Shown piece by piece: positions 1 through 8,600 of a stretch of DNA of 64,000 nucleotides. Position numbers and translations under genes: made by a program. This DNA comes from Burkholderiales bacterium (GTDB lineage Bacteria; Pseudomonadota; Gammaproteobacteria; Burkholderiales; Burkholderiaceae_C), in assembly GCA_016192425.1 (NCBI GenBank), contig JACPUE010000066.1, positions 35,306-99,305 of the forward strand, read 5' to 3'. Below the pieces are notes generated by a model. It had not been told where the DNA came from. It did no database searches and saw nothing but the letters and a program-made list of their open reading frames with translations. Position 1 is the first letter of the stretch. Each line of letters opens with the position of its first letter.

Positions 1-458
1 ATGTCCCCTGGCTGCGCGCCGCCCTTGCCGCGCCAGCGGTCCACAAAATAGATCAGGCTGTCGCCAATGCCCTTGATGGCCGGAATGTTCAGCTCGCCCG
101 GCCCGGCCTTGCCTGCATAGCCCCAGGCGCCCAGCGATACGGCGCGCTCGTAGGCGGCCTTGGCGTCGTGCACGCGGAAGGCGATGGCGCAGACGCTGGG
201 CCCGTGCAGGCGTGCAAAGCGCTGGGCAAAGCTGTCGGGCTCGGCGTTGACGATGAAGTTGATGCTGCCCTGCCGGTACAGCAGCACGTTCTTGTGCCGG
301 TGCCGTGCCACGGGTTGGAAGCCCATGGCCTGAAAGCTGCGCCCCAGCGCGGCCGGATCGGGGGCGGCGTATTCGATGAATTCGAACCCGTCGGTGCCCA
401 TGGGATTGTCCCAGGCGTCGTTGGGGGCGGTGGCTGTTTCCGGCAGTGCAGCGTTCAT
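1..458 (-). CDS. hpd: 4-hydroxyphenylpyruvate dioxygenase, N-terminal part (runs off the window)
   Basis: The first ~152 codons are present; the rest lies beyond base 1. The enzyme converts 4-hydroxyphenylpyruvate to homogentisate in tyrosine catabolism. The translation begins MNAALPETA and contains GTDGFEFIEYAAPD, then RHKNVLLYRQG, HGPSVCAIAFRV and GIGDSLIYFVDRWRGKGG, all typical of the N-terminal vicinal-oxygen-chelate half of bacterial HPPD. The C-terminal half with most iron ligands is outside the window. The start ATG (458-456) has GGAG six bases upstream on the minus strand. A lipase/foldase pair separates it from the AsnC-type regulator at 2650; in related genomes I recall hpd and an Lrp-type regulator being closer together, but cannot check this. 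Confidence 0.9.
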   Translation of the reverse strand, partial: MNAALPETATAPNDAWDNPMGTDGFEFIEYAAPDPAALGRSFQAMGFQPVARHRHKNVLLYRQGSINFIVNAEPDSFAQRFARLHGPSVCAIAFRVHDAKAAYERAVSLGAWGYAGKAGPGELNIPAIKGIGDSLIYFVDRWRGKGGAQPGD

Positions 459-601
459 GGTGTCTCCGTAGTTGCTTGACCTGAGTCATACACTGTAGGA
501 GTGACGGCCTTCAGTATTCGGGCGAATTGCGCAGTAAATGGCGGTCTGTGTGCAAAAAAGTTGCGCTACGTCAAAACAGCGGTCTCTGTGTGGATGCTGG
601 T

Positions 602-1561
602 TCAGCGTGCGGCGGGGGTGGTGCGCGCAGCCAGCGCGCCCTCCAGGCGCAGCTGTTCTTCGGGGGTGAACAGGGTCTGGCGCAGTTGATCCAGGTGGGT
701 GGCGTTCTGCCCGGCGCTGCGCGCTTGCTGGTATTGATCCAGCCGGGCATTCCAGTCGCGTTCTTCACGGTCCAGGCGTGCCAGGCGCTCAGCGGCTTCG
801 GCTCCATAGGCTGCGCTGCGCTGGGCAAAGCGGGTGGCATCGTCCGCCCCCTGGGCGTTGAAGGCGGCGGTTTGCTGGGCGGCGCCGACATGGGCCAGGG
901 ATTCGCTGCGCTGCGCGCGCAGCGGGGCGGGCAGTTGGCTCTCGGCCTCGGCCAGTGCCTTGCGCTTGTCCTCGGCGTTCAGGGCGGGGTTGCGTTCGAT
1001 CTCCAGGCGTGCCAGCAGGGCCTGGTCCAGCAATTGCTGCTGGCCGAACAGGGCTTCGTATTCATCGCCATCAAAGTGCTGCAGGCGCAGCTTCTGGCGC
1101 TGCTCCAGTGCCTGCCGCAGGGCGTGGGGGTCCAGCGGGTCGGCCGGGGCGCTCAGCTTGCCCAGCGCCACCCGGTAGTCCACATAGCGCCGCGCCAGGG
1201 CCAGGGCGCGTGTGGTCAGTTCGGGCGCAAAGTGCTGGCCCGCCAGCGCCTCCAGCCGCTGCTTGAGGGCTTCGGGGTCGCTGGCGTCCCCGGCATCGTG
1301 CAGCAGGGCCTCGATGGCGTCGCGCAGGCCTGGGGTCAGCAGCGGGTCGCTGCCCGCTGCGCCAGGCGCCGAAGGCCTTGCGGCAAGGGCCTGGGGCGCG
1401 CGCGCAGTGCGCAGGCCCGCCTGTGCTTGCCCCGTGCCCTGGGCGGTGGGCAGGGCGGCCGCAGTGCCGGCGGGCATTGCATCCCCCGCCAGAAGCCACC
1501 ACAGCCCGCCCGCCCCGGCCAGGGCCGTTGCGGTACAGCAGGCGAGCACCGCGCGGCGCAT
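602..1561 (-). CDS. lifO: lipase-specific foldase (lipase secretion chaperone)
   Basis: A 319-residue steric chaperone that folds the lipase encoded just upstream before type II secretion. It has an N-terminal membrane anchor (about residues 7-25), an Ala/Pro-rich linker, and a long helical, charged domain rich in Gln, Arg and Glu. FDGDEYEALFGQ fits the foldase helical domain, and RRYVDYRVALGKL is a recognisable but diverged family segment. The canonical RxxFDY motif near the domain start is not cleanly present, so it is a divergent member. Its ATG overlaps the lipase stop (TAATG, 1563-1559), implying translational coupling. The assignment rests on architecture and context as much as on sequence. 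Confidence 0.82.
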   Translation of the reverse strand: MRRAVLACCTATALAGAGGLWWLLAGDAMPAGTAAALPTAQGTGQAQAGLRTARAPQALAARPSAPGAAGSDPLLTPGLRDAIEALLHDAGDASDPEALKQRLEALAGQHFAPELTTRALALARRYVDYRVALGKLSAPADPLDPHALRQALEQRQKLRLQHFDGDEYEALFGQQQLLDQALLARLEIERNPALNAEDKRKALAEAESQLPAPLRAQRSESLAHVGAAQQTAAFNAQGADDATRFAQRSAAYGAEAAERLARLDREERDWNARLDQYQQARSAGQNATHLDQLRQTLFTPEEQLRLEGALAARTTPAAR

Positions 1562-2493
1562 TACAGGCCCTGGTTCTTCAGGCGGTTGGCGTGCTGGCGA
1601 TACACCGTCACGGGGTCGGTGGCGAACCAGTCGCGCAGGCCCAGCACCTGGTTGACTTCGTCCAGGTGGTTTTGCGAATAGTCACCCAGGTGCTTGCCCA
1701 GGCGTGCAGAGCAGGCAGACACCAGGCCGTCGTTGGCCTCGCCAAACACCAGGCCCAGAACGGCCAGGGGGGCGTCGCTCACGTCGAACACGTTGGTCAG
1801 CGTCTTGGTGCCGGTCCAGGAGTAGTAGCGCACGCCGTTCACGGACTCTGCGCCGTCGCCGCAGCCGCTGGCGGGCACACCGGCGGGGAAGCGCTGGTTG
1901 AATTTGGCAGAACCTGCGGTGGTCAGCGAATCCAGCGCTGCGGTGGGCATTTGCGGCAGGCTGGTGCCGCCAGAGGCCAGGTTGATCAGGGTGACCAATG
2001 CCTTGGCGGCGGCATTGGCCACACTCTCGCTCACGCTGCCTGCGGGTGCCACGCCGCGCACGATGTCAGCCACGCGCGAGCCGCGGTTGACACCGCCCAC
2101 CGAGGTGACCGACGCCACGAGCTGCGGCGCCACACCGGCCACGTAGCGCGTGGTCGGGCCGCCGTGCGAATGGCCGATCAGGTTGACCTTGGGTGCGCCG
2201 GTGAGCGCCAGGATGTTCTTCACCTGCGCCAGCAATTGCTCGCCGCGCACCTCGGTGCTGTTGGCGGCCGACACCTGGGCCACATAGACCTTGGCGCCAT
2301 CGCGGCGCAGCGCCTCGGGGATGCCGTAGAAGTAATCGACGCCCAGCGCCGAATCAAACCCAAACAGCCCGTGCACCAGCACGATGGGATAGCGTGTTTG
2401 CGTGGAGGTGCCTGCATGGGCGCCCTGCAGCAGGGCGAGGGACGCACAGGCAAAGGCCAGGCCGCGCAGCGCGCGGCGGACGAAACCGGTCAT
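1561..2493 (-). CDS. secreted triacylglycerol lipase (family I)
   Basis: A 310-residue alpha/beta hydrolase that hydrolyses triacylglycerols outside the cell. Residues 1-27 form a Sec signal peptide ending AHA. The oxyanion region is PIVLVHGLFG (36-45). The nucleophile Ser109 lies in the lipase box GHSHGG. The probable catalytic Asp is in EANDGLVSA and the His in NHLDEVNQ near the C-terminus. I chose the ATG at 2493 rather than an in-frame start 30 bases upstream because AGGAG sits seven bases before it (ACAGGAGACATCCC). The gene is coupled to the foldase downstream. Lipases of this type are usually exported by type II secretion, and a complete gsp operon lies at 28-38.6 kb. Confidence 0.92.
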   Translation of the reverse strand: MTGFVRRALRGLAFACASLALLQGAHAGTSTQTRYPIVLVHGLFGFDSALGVDYFYGIPEALRRDGAKVYVAQVSAANSTEVRGEQLLAQVKNILALTGAPKVNLIGHSHGGPTTRYVAGVAPQLVASVTSVGGVNRGSRVADIVRGVAPAGSVSESVANAAAKALVTLINLASGGTSLPQMPTAALDSLTTAGSAKFNQRFPAGVPASGCGDGAESVNGVRYYSWTGTKTLTNVFDVSDAPLAVLGLVFGEANDGLVSACSARLGKHLGDYSQNHLDEVNQVLGLRDWFATDPVTVYRQHANRLKNQGL

Positions 2494-2518
2494 GGGATGT
2501 CTCCTGTAGATTTTGTTG

Positions 2519-2548
2519 CGCAAAAACGAACGACCGTGCGTTTTTGCG
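2519..2548. promoter_or_regulatory. inverted repeat upstream of the lipase (candidate operator)
   Basis: CGCAAAAACG (2519-2528) and CGTTTTTGCG (2539-2548) form a perfect 10 bp inverted repeat with a 10-base spacer, 26-55 bases before the lipase ATG. Read on the minus strand, part of it (2522-2537) matches 15 of 16 bases of the sequence upstream of the TetR gene at 62331 (62306-62321). This suggests a TetR-family operator. The role is inferred. Confidence 0.5.
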
Positions 2549-2615
2549 AGATTTATTGTTGGACATTCCCTTGCCTGTCACTATCGGGACATACCCGATG
2601 CCGGGGGTTTCTGCG

Positions 2616-2648
2616 TTGCAAGCGCATGAATGCGCGCAATAATTGCGC
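2616..2648 (+). promoter_or_regulatory. promoter with overlapping palindrome for the AsnC-type gene
   Basis: TTGCAA (2616-2621), a 16-base spacer and AATAAT (2638-2643) make a plausible sigma-70 promoter. The predicted start falls on or next to the ATG at 2650, so the transcript would be leaderless, in line with the absence of a Shine-Dalgarno sequence. The palindrome GCGCAAT-A-ATTGCGC (2634-2648) covers the -10 box and is a likely autoregulatory site. A second inverted repeat, ATCGGG-N5-CCCGAT, lies at 2583-2599. Confidence 0.5.
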
Positions 2649-2649
2649 C

Positions 2650-3132
2650 ATGAACACTATTGACGCATTGGACAAGCTGGATCGTGCCATTCTGCGCTGC
2701 CTGCAGCAAAATGGCCGCGAAACTTATGAACTGATCGGCGAGCAGGTAGGCCTGTCGCCCAGCGCCGTGCTGCGCCGTGTCAAGCGCCTGGAAGAAAGCG
2801 GCGTGATCGACCGCTACGTGGCGCTGGTGCGCCCCGAGGCGGTGGGCCTGGGGCTCACGGCCTACCTCAATGTGCGGCTGGAAAAGCACACCGAAACCCA
2901 CAAGCGCAACCCCATGGACGTGTTCCGCGCCAGCGTGCAGACCTGGCCCGAGGTGGTGGAATGCGCTTCGCTGACCGGCGAAATGGACTACCTGCTGCGC
3001 GTGGTGGTGGCCGACATGGCGCATTACAGCCGCTTCATCATGGACACCTTGCTCAAGCACCCCAGCGTGCAGGACTGCAAGACCAGCTTCGTGCTCGACC
3101 GTGTGAAGACCACCACGGCGGTGCCGGTCTGA
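2650..3132 (+). CDS. Lrp/AsnC-family transcriptional regulator
   Basis: A 160-residue member of the feast/famine regulator family. The N-terminal winged helix-turn-helix comprises about residues 5-60 (LDKLDRAILRCLQ through LSPSAVLRRVKRLEESGVI). The C-terminal RAM ligand-binding/oligomerisation domain includes VVECASLTGEMDYLLRVVV. Length and layout are typical. I chose the ATG at 2650 because the protein then starts just before the LDKLDRAIL segment; no ribosome-binding site precedes it. The adjacent palindrome over the promoter suggests autoregulation. The effector is not evident. Control of the nearby tyrosine-catabolic gene is possible but unproven. Confidence 0.9.
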   Translation: MNTIDALDKLDRAILRCLQQNGRETYELIGEQVGLSPSAVLRRVKRLEESGVIDRYVALVRPEAVGLGLTAYLNVRLEKHTETHKRNPMDVFRASVQTWPEVVECASLTGEMDYLLRVVVADMAHYSRFIMDTLLKHPSVQDCKTSFVLDRVKTTTAVPV

Positions 3133-3142
3133 GATCAAACAA

Positions 3143-3202
3143 CACCCCCCTGCCCGCGCGGCGGGGCGGCCCTTGCGCGGGAGCGCTGGCCTGGGGTGCG
3201 CC
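3143..3202 (+). repeat. dispersed GC-rich repeat, short copy A
   Basis: The block CACCCCCCTG followed by GCGCGGCGGGGCGGCCCTTG and GCTGGCCTGGGG resembles the two ends of the longer copies at 14051 and 59107 but lacks their central ~60 bases. It begins 11 bases after the stop of the AsnC-type gene. All three copies sit just 3' of a gene in the same orientation. Confidence 0.65.
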
Positions 3203-3355
3203 GGTTTCATGTGTTGCGGATGCCGCGTTCGCGCAAGGGATAACGGATATTTGTCTCCATGCCGACAACCAGGGCTGGTAGGTGATCCGCCAAGCCATTG
3301 ATTTAATTGAGAAAACCTAATTTGCGTTAAATTGTTGCAATGCAGCAAAAATGTC

Positions 3356-3384
3356 TTGGAATTGCCAGGGAAAACCCCTATATT
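3356..3384 (+). promoter_or_regulatory. promoter for the GNAT gene, probably leaderless
   Basis: TTGGAA (3356-3361), a 17-base spacer and TATATT (3379-3384) match sigma-70 hexamers at 4/6 and 5/6. Six bases separate the -10 from the ATG at 3391, so transcription would start at the start codon itself. This also argues against the upstream in-frame ATG at 3340. Confidence 0.5.
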
Positions 3385-3390
3385 GGCCCC

Positions 3391-4116
3391 ATGACCGCAA
3401 GCAACGAATGGCTCCAGGCCACCCTGGATACCGCTGACCCCGACCCCGCCGGGCCGCTGGGTGGGCGCCGCTCCGGCGGTGCCATGCACCACTTGATGGT
3501 GCCGATCCGTTCGCTGGGCCCCAGCAACCGCGAGCGCATTGCCGTTCATTTGCTGGCACTCGACGCAGGCGATCGCTACCTGCGTTTTGGCTACCCGGCC
3601 AGCGACGAACAGATCCGCCGCTACGTGGACCGGCTCGACTTTGACCGCGACGACATCTTCGGCATCTACAACCGTCGCCTCGAACTCATTGCCATGGCGC
3701 ACCTCGCCTACACGCCCTTGCCCGAACATGCCAATTGCGCGGAGTTTGGCGTCTCGGTGGCGCGTTCGGCGCGCGGGCGCGGCTACGGTGCGCGCCTGTT
3801 CGACCGGGCCGTGATGCACGCGCGCAATGCTGGTGTGAGCATGGTGTTCATCCATGCGCTGACGCAGAACACCGCCATGCTGCGCATCGCGCGCAACGCC
3901 GGGGCCGTGGTGCAGCGCGACGGCACGGAGTCCGAGGCGTTTCTGGAACTGCCGCCCCCCAGCCTGGATTCGCGCATGGCCGAAATGGTGGAGCAGCAGT
4001 ACGGCGAGGTGGACTACCTGCTCAAGCGCCAGGCGCGCCAGTTCTGGGCTTTTCTGGCAAGCGTGCGCGGCATGGGCGAAGGCGTGCGCAAGGCGCTGGG
4101 GGCCTCTGACCGCTGA
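3391..4116 (+). CDS. GNAT-family N-acetyltransferase
   Basis: A 241-residue protein with a single GNAT domain, which transfers an acetyl group from acetyl-CoA to an unknown acceptor. The acetyl-CoA pyrophosphate loop is RSARGRGYGARL, preceded by the beta strand CAEFGVSVA. The segment TQNTAMLRIARNAGAV follows, as usual in the fold. The C-terminal ~50 residues (after LELPPPSLD) are an extra helical tail. The start at 3391 was preferred over an ATG 51 bases upstream because a good promoter ends six bases before it. It stands alone, about 100 bases before corC. Confidence 0.88.
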   Translation: MTASNEWLQATLDTADPDPAGPLGGRRSGGAMHHLMVPIRSLGPSNRERIAVHLLALDAGDRYLRFGYPASDEQIRRYVDRLDFDRDDIFGIYNRRLELIAMAHLAYTPLPEHANCAEFGVSVARSARGRGYGARLFDRAVMHARNAGVSMVFIHALTQNTAMLRIARNAGAVVQRDGTESEAFLELPPPSLDSRMAEMVEQQYGEVDYLLKRQARQFWAFLASVRGMGEGVRKALGASDR

Positions 4117-4213
4117 TCTGCAGCGCTGCTGCTGGCGCGCTGCCTTCGGGGCGTCATGGCAATCCGTTATCCTAGGGGCCTGTCCCACTACCGCACGTCC
4201 TGCACCCTAGGCT

Positions 4214-5089
4214 GTGTCAGAACCACACCCTGCGCGCGCGCCTGAACGCGAAGACAAGCGCACGCTTTTGCAAAAACTGGTGGAGTTCATCCACCCCGGC
4301 CCCGACTCGGCCGAAGAGCTGATCGAAACCCTGGCCGAGGCCGAGAGCAACGACGTCATTGGTGCCGACTCGCGCGTCATGCTCGAACGCGTGATCCGCA
4401 TGGCCGACATGTCCGCAGGCGACGTGATGGTGGCTGCCCCGCGCATGGACGTCATCAACATCGACGCGCCCTATGACGAGATGCTGCATCTCATCATCAG
4501 CACGGCGCATTCGCGCTTTCCGGTGTACCAGGGCGAGCGCGAGAACATCATCGGCATCCTCATGGCCAAGGACCTGCTCAAGCTGCAGCGGGCGCCCGAG
4601 CTGAACATCCGCGCGCTGCTGCGCCCGGCGGTGTTCGTGCCCGAGAGCAAGGGCCTCAACGACCTGCTGCGCGAATTCCGCGGCAACCGCAACCACCTGG
4701 CCGTGGTGATCGACGAGTTCGGCCGCGTGGCCGGGCTGGTCACCATCGAGGACGTGCTGGAACAGATCGTGGGCGAGATCGAGGACGAGTTCGATATCCC
4801 CGAGGAAGAGGGCGACATCTTCGCCCTGGCCGATCGCACCTACCGCGTCAGCGGCGACACGCCGGTCGAGCGCGTGAGCGAGGCCTTTGGCGTGCAGGTG
4901 GCGGGCAGCGATGCCGACGAAGCATTCGACACCATCGGCGGGCTGATTGCCCACGAAATGGGCCATGTGCCGCGCCGGGGCGAGCAGCTTGCACTTTGCG
5001 GCCTGCAGTTCGTCGTGCTGCACACCAAGGGGGGGGCGGTGCGCTGGTTCAAGGTGGCGCAGCTGCCGCACGATCCGGCTGCGGCATGA
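4214..5089 (+). CDS. corC: CorC-type CBS-domain protein (Mg/Co efflux, HlyC/CorC family)
   Basis: A 291-residue soluble protein with two CBS domains (about residues 65-185: VMVAAPRMDVINID and FVPESKGLNDLLREF) and a C-terminal CorC/HlyC domain (YRVSGDTPVERVSEAFG through HTKGGAVRWFKV). It is the short form without the DUF21 membrane domain, like E. coli CorC/YbeX. The start is GTG (4214); the protein begins MSEPHPARA. The stop overlaps the lnt start (ATGA, 5086-5089). The corC-lnt pair is widely conserved in proteobacteria, linking it functionally to the envelope. The exact transport role is from family knowledge. Confidence 0.93.
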   Translation: MSEPHPARAPEREDKRTLLQKLVEFIHPGPDSAEELIETLAEAESNDVIGADSRVMLERVIRMADMSAGDVMVAAPRMDVINIDAPYDEMLHLIISTAHSRFPVYQGERENIIGILMAKDLLKLQRAPELNIRALLRPAVFVPESKGLNDLLREFRGNRNHLAVVIDEFGRVAGLVTIEDVLEQIVGEIEDEFDIPEEEGDIFALADRTYRVSGDTPVERVSEAFGVQVAGSDADEAFDTIGGLIAHEMGHVPRRGEQLALCGLQFVVLHTKGGAVRWFKVAQLPHDPAAA

Positions 5090-6693
5090 GCGCCGGCGCT
5101 TTTGCGCGGGCGCAGTCCCAGCAGTCCACGGTCTGGCCCGCGCTGTGCTGCGCTGCAGGCGCAGGCCTGGCACAGGCCGCATCGCTGGCCTGGCCGGGCA
5201 GCGGGCAGCCGCTGTGGTGGCTGCAGATCGCATCGCTGGCCGTGTTGGCATGGCTGCTGGCCGTGCCCCAGGGCTGGCGGCGCGGTGCGCTCATCGGCGG
5301 GGTGTTCGCCATGGCCTGGCTCACCGGTACGTTCTGGTGGCTGTACATCTCCATGCATACCTATGGCGGGCTGGCTGCGCCCCTGGCGGCGGCAGCGGTG
5401 CTGGCGCTGGCGGCATTCCTGGGCAGCTACTACGCGGTGGTTTCCGGGCTGTTTGTGCATCTGGCGCCCAAGGGCCGTGCGCAACGTGCTATCGTTTTTG
5501 CAGCATTCTGGCTGCTGGCGGAGCTGGCGCGCGGCGTGTGGTGGACGGGCTTCCCCTGGGGGGCAGGCGGCTATGCGCATGTGCAGGGCCCGCTGGCGGC
5601 GCTGGCGCGCTGGGTGGGGGTGTACGGCGTGGGTGCCGTGGCTGCCGCGCTGGCCATGCTGCTGGCGCAGGCACGGGCTTGCGACGTGCGCAGCCTGCGT
5701 GCCTGGGCGCTGGTGCTGCTGATCGTGGCTACGGGCGGCGCGGCGGCGCTGGACAGGCTCTGCGCGGTAGAGCTGTGCCACTCCCCGATCCGGGCGGCCA
5801 AGCCCGCGCTGCCCCTGGTGCTGCTGCAGGGCAATATCCCGCAGGACGAGAAGTTCGAGCCCGGCTCCGGCGTGCCCATGGCCTTGCAGTGGTACCGCGA
5901 CTTGCTGCTGCAGCCGCACCAGGCGCTGGTGGTGGCCCCGGAAACCGCCTTGCCCCTGCTGCCCCGGCAACTGCCCGAGGGCTACCTCCAGGGCTTGCAG
6001 GAGCACTTTGCCCAGCCCGAGCGTGCAGCCCTCATCGGCCTGCCCCTGGGCAGCATGGAAGAGGGCTACACCAATTCGGTGATGGGGCTGCGCGCCGGGC
6101 AGAGCCAGGCCTACCGCTACGACAAGCACCACCTCGTGCCCTTTGGCGAGTTCATCCCGCCGTTGTTCCGCTGGTTTACGGACCTGATGCACATCCCGCT
6201 GGGCGACTTCAACCGGGGCGCCCTCGTGCAGCCCACCTTTGACTGGGGCGGCGAGCGCTTTGCGCCGCACATCTGCTACGAAGACCTGTTCGGCGAGGAG
6301 CTGGCCGCGCTGTTCACCCAGCCCGGCAGGCCCGCACCCACGGTGCTGGTGAACCTGAGCAACATCGGCTGGTTTGGCAACACGCTGGCCATCGACCAGC
6401 ACCTGGCCATTGCCCGCATGCGTGCGCTGGAATTCGAGCGCCCCATGGTGCGCGCCACCAACACCGGCGCCACGGCCATCATCGATCACCGGGGCGTGGT
6501 CACGCACCAGCTGGCGCGGCACGAGCGCGGCGTGCTGGCGGGGCAGGTGCAGGGGCGCGACGGCAGGCCCACGCCCTATGCCCAGTGGGCCGGGCGCTGG
6601 GGGCTGCGGCCCCTGTGGGCGCTGGGTGCCGTGGCCTTGCTGGCGGCTGTTGCGGGCCGCCGCCGGTCCACGGGTGCAAGGCATACGGGATAA
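5086..6693 (+). CDS. lnt: apolipoprotein N-acyltransferase
   Basis: A 535-residue inner-membrane enzyme that adds the third acyl chain to lipoproteins. About six to seven N-terminal membrane helices (to residue ~225) are followed by a periplasmic nitrilase-type domain. The catalytic triad is visible: Glu in APETALPLLP, Lys in YDKHHLVPFGEF and Cys in HICYEDLFGEE. A last hydrophobic helix lies near the C-terminus. The ATG at 5086 overlaps the corC stop by four bases, which fixes the start. Two lipoprotein genes and a lipoprotein-type secretin are encoded in this same window. Confidence 0.95.
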   Translation: MSAGAFARAQSQQSTVWPALCCAAGAGLAQAASLAWPGSGQPLWWLQIASLAVLAWLLAVPQGWRRGALIGGVFAMAWLTGTFWWLYISMHTYGGLAAPLAAAAVLALAAFLGSYYAVVSGLFVHLAPKGRAQRAIVFAAFWLLAELARGVWWTGFPWGAGGYAHVQGPLAALARWVGVYGVGAVAAALAMLLAQARACDVRSLRAWALVLLIVATGGAAALDRLCAVELCHSPIRAAKPALPLVLLQGNIPQDEKFEPGSGVPMALQWYRDLLLQPHQALVVAPETALPLLPRQLPEGYLQGLQEHFAQPERAALIGLPLGSMEEGYTNSVMGLRAGQSQAYRYDKHHLVPFGEFIPPLFRWFTDLMHIPLGDFNRGALVQPTFDWGGERFAPHICYEDLFGEELAALFTQPGRPAPTVLVNLSNIGWFGNTLAIDQHLAIARMRALEFERPMVRATNTGATAIIDHRGVVTHQLARHERGVLAGQVQGRDGRPTPYAQWAGRWGLRPLWALGAVALLAAVAGRRRSTGARHTG

Positions 6694-6773
6694 TGTCGCA
6701 CCGCCGTTACATATGGGCGCAGACACGATGAACACCAGGGCGGCCCGGCCGCCGATGCGGAGCAAGACTGACA

Positions 6774-7298
6774 ATGGCCGAATCCTTTTCCTATGACCAA
6801 CTGATCGCCTCGGGCGAAGGCCGACTGTTCGGCACCGACAGCGGACGCCTGCCGCTGCCGCCCATGCTGATGTTCGACCGCATCACGCACATTGACAGCG
6901 ACGGCGGCGCGCATGGCCTGGGCAAGATCGTGGCCGAACTGGACGTCAAGCCCGACCTGTGGTTTTTTGCCTGCCACTTCCAGGGCGACCCGGTCATGCC
7001 CGGTTGCCTGGGGCTGGACGCCATGTGGCAGCTCATCGGCTTTTACCTCACCTGGCTGCGCCTGCCGGGCCGGGGCCGCGCGCTGGGCGCGGGCGAGGTC
7101 AAGTTCACCGGCGAAGTGGGGCCGGATGTGAAGCTCGTCACCTACGAAATCGACATCAAGCGCGTCATCAAGCGCAAGCTCAACATGGCCATCGGCGATG
7201 CACGCCTGCTGGCCGACGGCAAGGAAATCTACACTGCCAGCGACCTGCGCGTGGGCCTGTTCCTGCGTGAGGAAGGCAGCCAGGGAGGCGCAGCATGA
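6774..7298 (+). CDS. fabA: 3-hydroxydecanoyl-ACP dehydratase/isomerase
   Basis: A 174-residue hot-dog-fold enzyme that dehydrates beta-hydroxydecanoyl-ACP and isomerises the trans-2 to the cis-3 double bond, the branch point to unsaturated fatty acids. The active-site His is in [13 protein letters not shown] (around residue 70) and the catalytic Asp in [10 protein letters not shown] (around 84). Length is typical (~172). It overlaps fabB by four bases (ATGA), so the two enzymes of unsaturated fatty acid synthesis are co-translated. Confidence 0.97.
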   Translation: MAESFSYDQLIASGEGRLFGTDSGRLPLPPMLMFDRITHIDSDGGAHGLGKIVAELDVKPDLWFFACHFQGDPVMPGCLGLDAMWQLIGFYLTWLRLPGRGRALGAGEVKFTGEVGPDVKLVTYEIDIKRVIKRKLNMAIGDARLLADGKEIYTASDLRVGLFLREEGSQGGAA

Positions 7299-8515
7299 AA
7301 AAGCGTGTCGTCATCACGGGCGCGGGCATCGTCTCGTGCATTGGCAATGACCTGGCCACGGTCGAGGCCTCGCTGCGCGAAGGCAAAAGCGGCATCAAGG
7401 CCGTGGAAAAGTTCACCGAAATGGGCCTGCGCAGCCAGGTCGCGGGCGTGCCCGAGATCGACGTCGAGGCGCGCATCGACCGCAAGCAACTGCGCTTCAT
7501 GGGCGACGCGGCGGCCTACGCCCACATCGCGCTGGAAGACGCGATCAAGCAGGCAGGCCTGGCGCCAAGCCAGGTCAGCCACCCGCGCACCGGCCTCATC
7601 ATGGGTTCGGGCGGCGGTTCGCCCGCCAACCAGATCGAAGCCGCCGACACGCTGCGTGAAAAAGGCATCCGCCGCGTAGGCCCTTATCAGGTCACGCGCT
7701 GCATGAGCTCCACCGTGTCTGCGTGCCTGGCGACCAACTTCAAGGTCAAGGGCATCAACTACTCCATCACCTCGGCCTGCTCCACCTCGGCGCACTGCAT
7801 CGGCGCGGCTGCGCAGCAGATTGCCTGGGGCATGCAGGACGTGATGTTCGCCGGTGGCGGCGAGGAGCTGTCCTGGGGCATGGCGCTGCTGTTCGACGGC
7901 ATGGGCGCCATGTCCAGCAAGTACAACGCCACGCCCGAGAAGGCCTCGCGCGCTTACGACGCCCACCGCGACGGCTTCGTCATCGCAGGCGGCGGCGGCG
8001 CTGTGGTGCTGGAGAGCCTGGAGCACGCCCAGGCGCGCGGCGCCGCCATCCTGGCCGAAGTGGTGGGCTTTGGCGCCACCAGCGACGGCGAAGACATGGT
8101 GGCCCCTTCCGGCGACGGCGCCATCGCCTGCATGCAGCAGGCCATGGAAGGCCTGGACGCGCCCATCGACTACATCAACACCCACGGTACCTCCACCCCT
8201 GTGGGCGACATGCAGGAGGTGCGCGCCATGCAGGCCGTGTTTGGCGAGAAGGTGCCGCCGTTTTCGTCCACCAAGTCGCTTACCGGGCACTCGCTGGGCG
8301 CCACGGGGGTGCAAGAGGCCATCTACTGCCTCATCATGCTGGGCAAGCAGTTCATTGCGGGCTCGGCCAACGTGGATGCGCCCGACCCGCTGCTGGGCAG
8401 CATGCCCCTGGTGACCCGCACGCGCGACGCCATTCTGAACACCGTGCTGTCCAACAGCTTTGGCTTTGGCGGCACCAACGCCAGCCTGGTGCTGCGCCGC
8501 TGGCAGGGCGCCTGA
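7295..8515 (+). CDS. fabB: 3-oxoacyl-ACP synthase I
   Basis: A 406-residue condensing enzyme of type II fatty acid synthesis that elongates the cis-3-decenoyl-ACP made by FabA. The Cys-His-His triad is visible: nucleophile Cys in [12 protein letters not shown], His in [13 protein letters not shown] and His in [13 protein letters not shown]. The glycine-rich C-terminal [12 protein letters not shown] is present. The start overlaps the fabA stop. A rho-independent terminator follows about 20 bases after the stop. Confidence 0.97.
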   Translation: MKKRVVITGAGIVSCIGNDLATVEASLREGKSGIKAVEKFTEMGLRSQVAGVPEIDVEARIDRKQLRFMGDAAAYAHIALEDAIKQAGLAPSQVSHPRTGLIMGSGGGSPANQIEAADTLREKGIRRVGPYQVTRCMSSTVSACLATNFKVKGINYSITSACSTSAHCIGAAAQQIAWGMQDVMFAGGGEELSWGMALLFDGMGAMSSKYNATPEKASRAYDAHRDGFVIAGGGGAVVLESLEHAQARGAAILAEVVGFGATSDGEDMVAPSGDGAIACMQQAMEGLDAPIDYINTHGTSTPVGDMQEVRAMQAVFGEKVPPFSSTKSLTGHSLGATGVQEAIYCLIMLGKQFIAGSANVDAPDPLLGSMPLVTRTRDAILNTVLSNSFGFGGTNASLVLRRWQGA

Positions 8516-8534
8516 CCGTACCCGGCTCAGAAGG

Positions 8535-8565
8535 CCCGTCCCCGCATCTGCGGCGGCGGGTTTTT
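8535..8565 (+). terminator. rho-independent terminator after fabAB
   Basis: CCCGTCCCCGC and GCGGCGGCGGG (8535-8560) form a GC-rich stem with an ATCT loop, one G-U pair and one mismatch, followed by five T residues (8561-8565). It lies 20 bases downstream of the fabB stop and before the convergent LysR gene. Confidence 0.8.
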
Positions 8566-8600
8566 CATTTGCGTGGCATCAAATAATTTACGGACAAGTT

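Noticed and set aside
2519..2548. Reading the 10 bp inverted repeat upstream of the lipase as a terminator
   Set aside because: The stem is AT-rich with a 10-base loop, it lies just before a start codon, and it shares sequence with a TetR operator candidate; an operator fits better.
4996..5086. N-terminal extension of lnt by 30 codons
   Set aside because: The extension overlaps corC, is Ala/Gly/Arg-rich without family likeness, and the ATG at 5086 is coupled to the corC stop.
5488..5520. Another possible copy of the AT-rich element in lnt (GTGCTATCGTTTTTGCAGC)
   Set aside because: The match is short and the encoded residues are ordinary Lnt membrane sequence.
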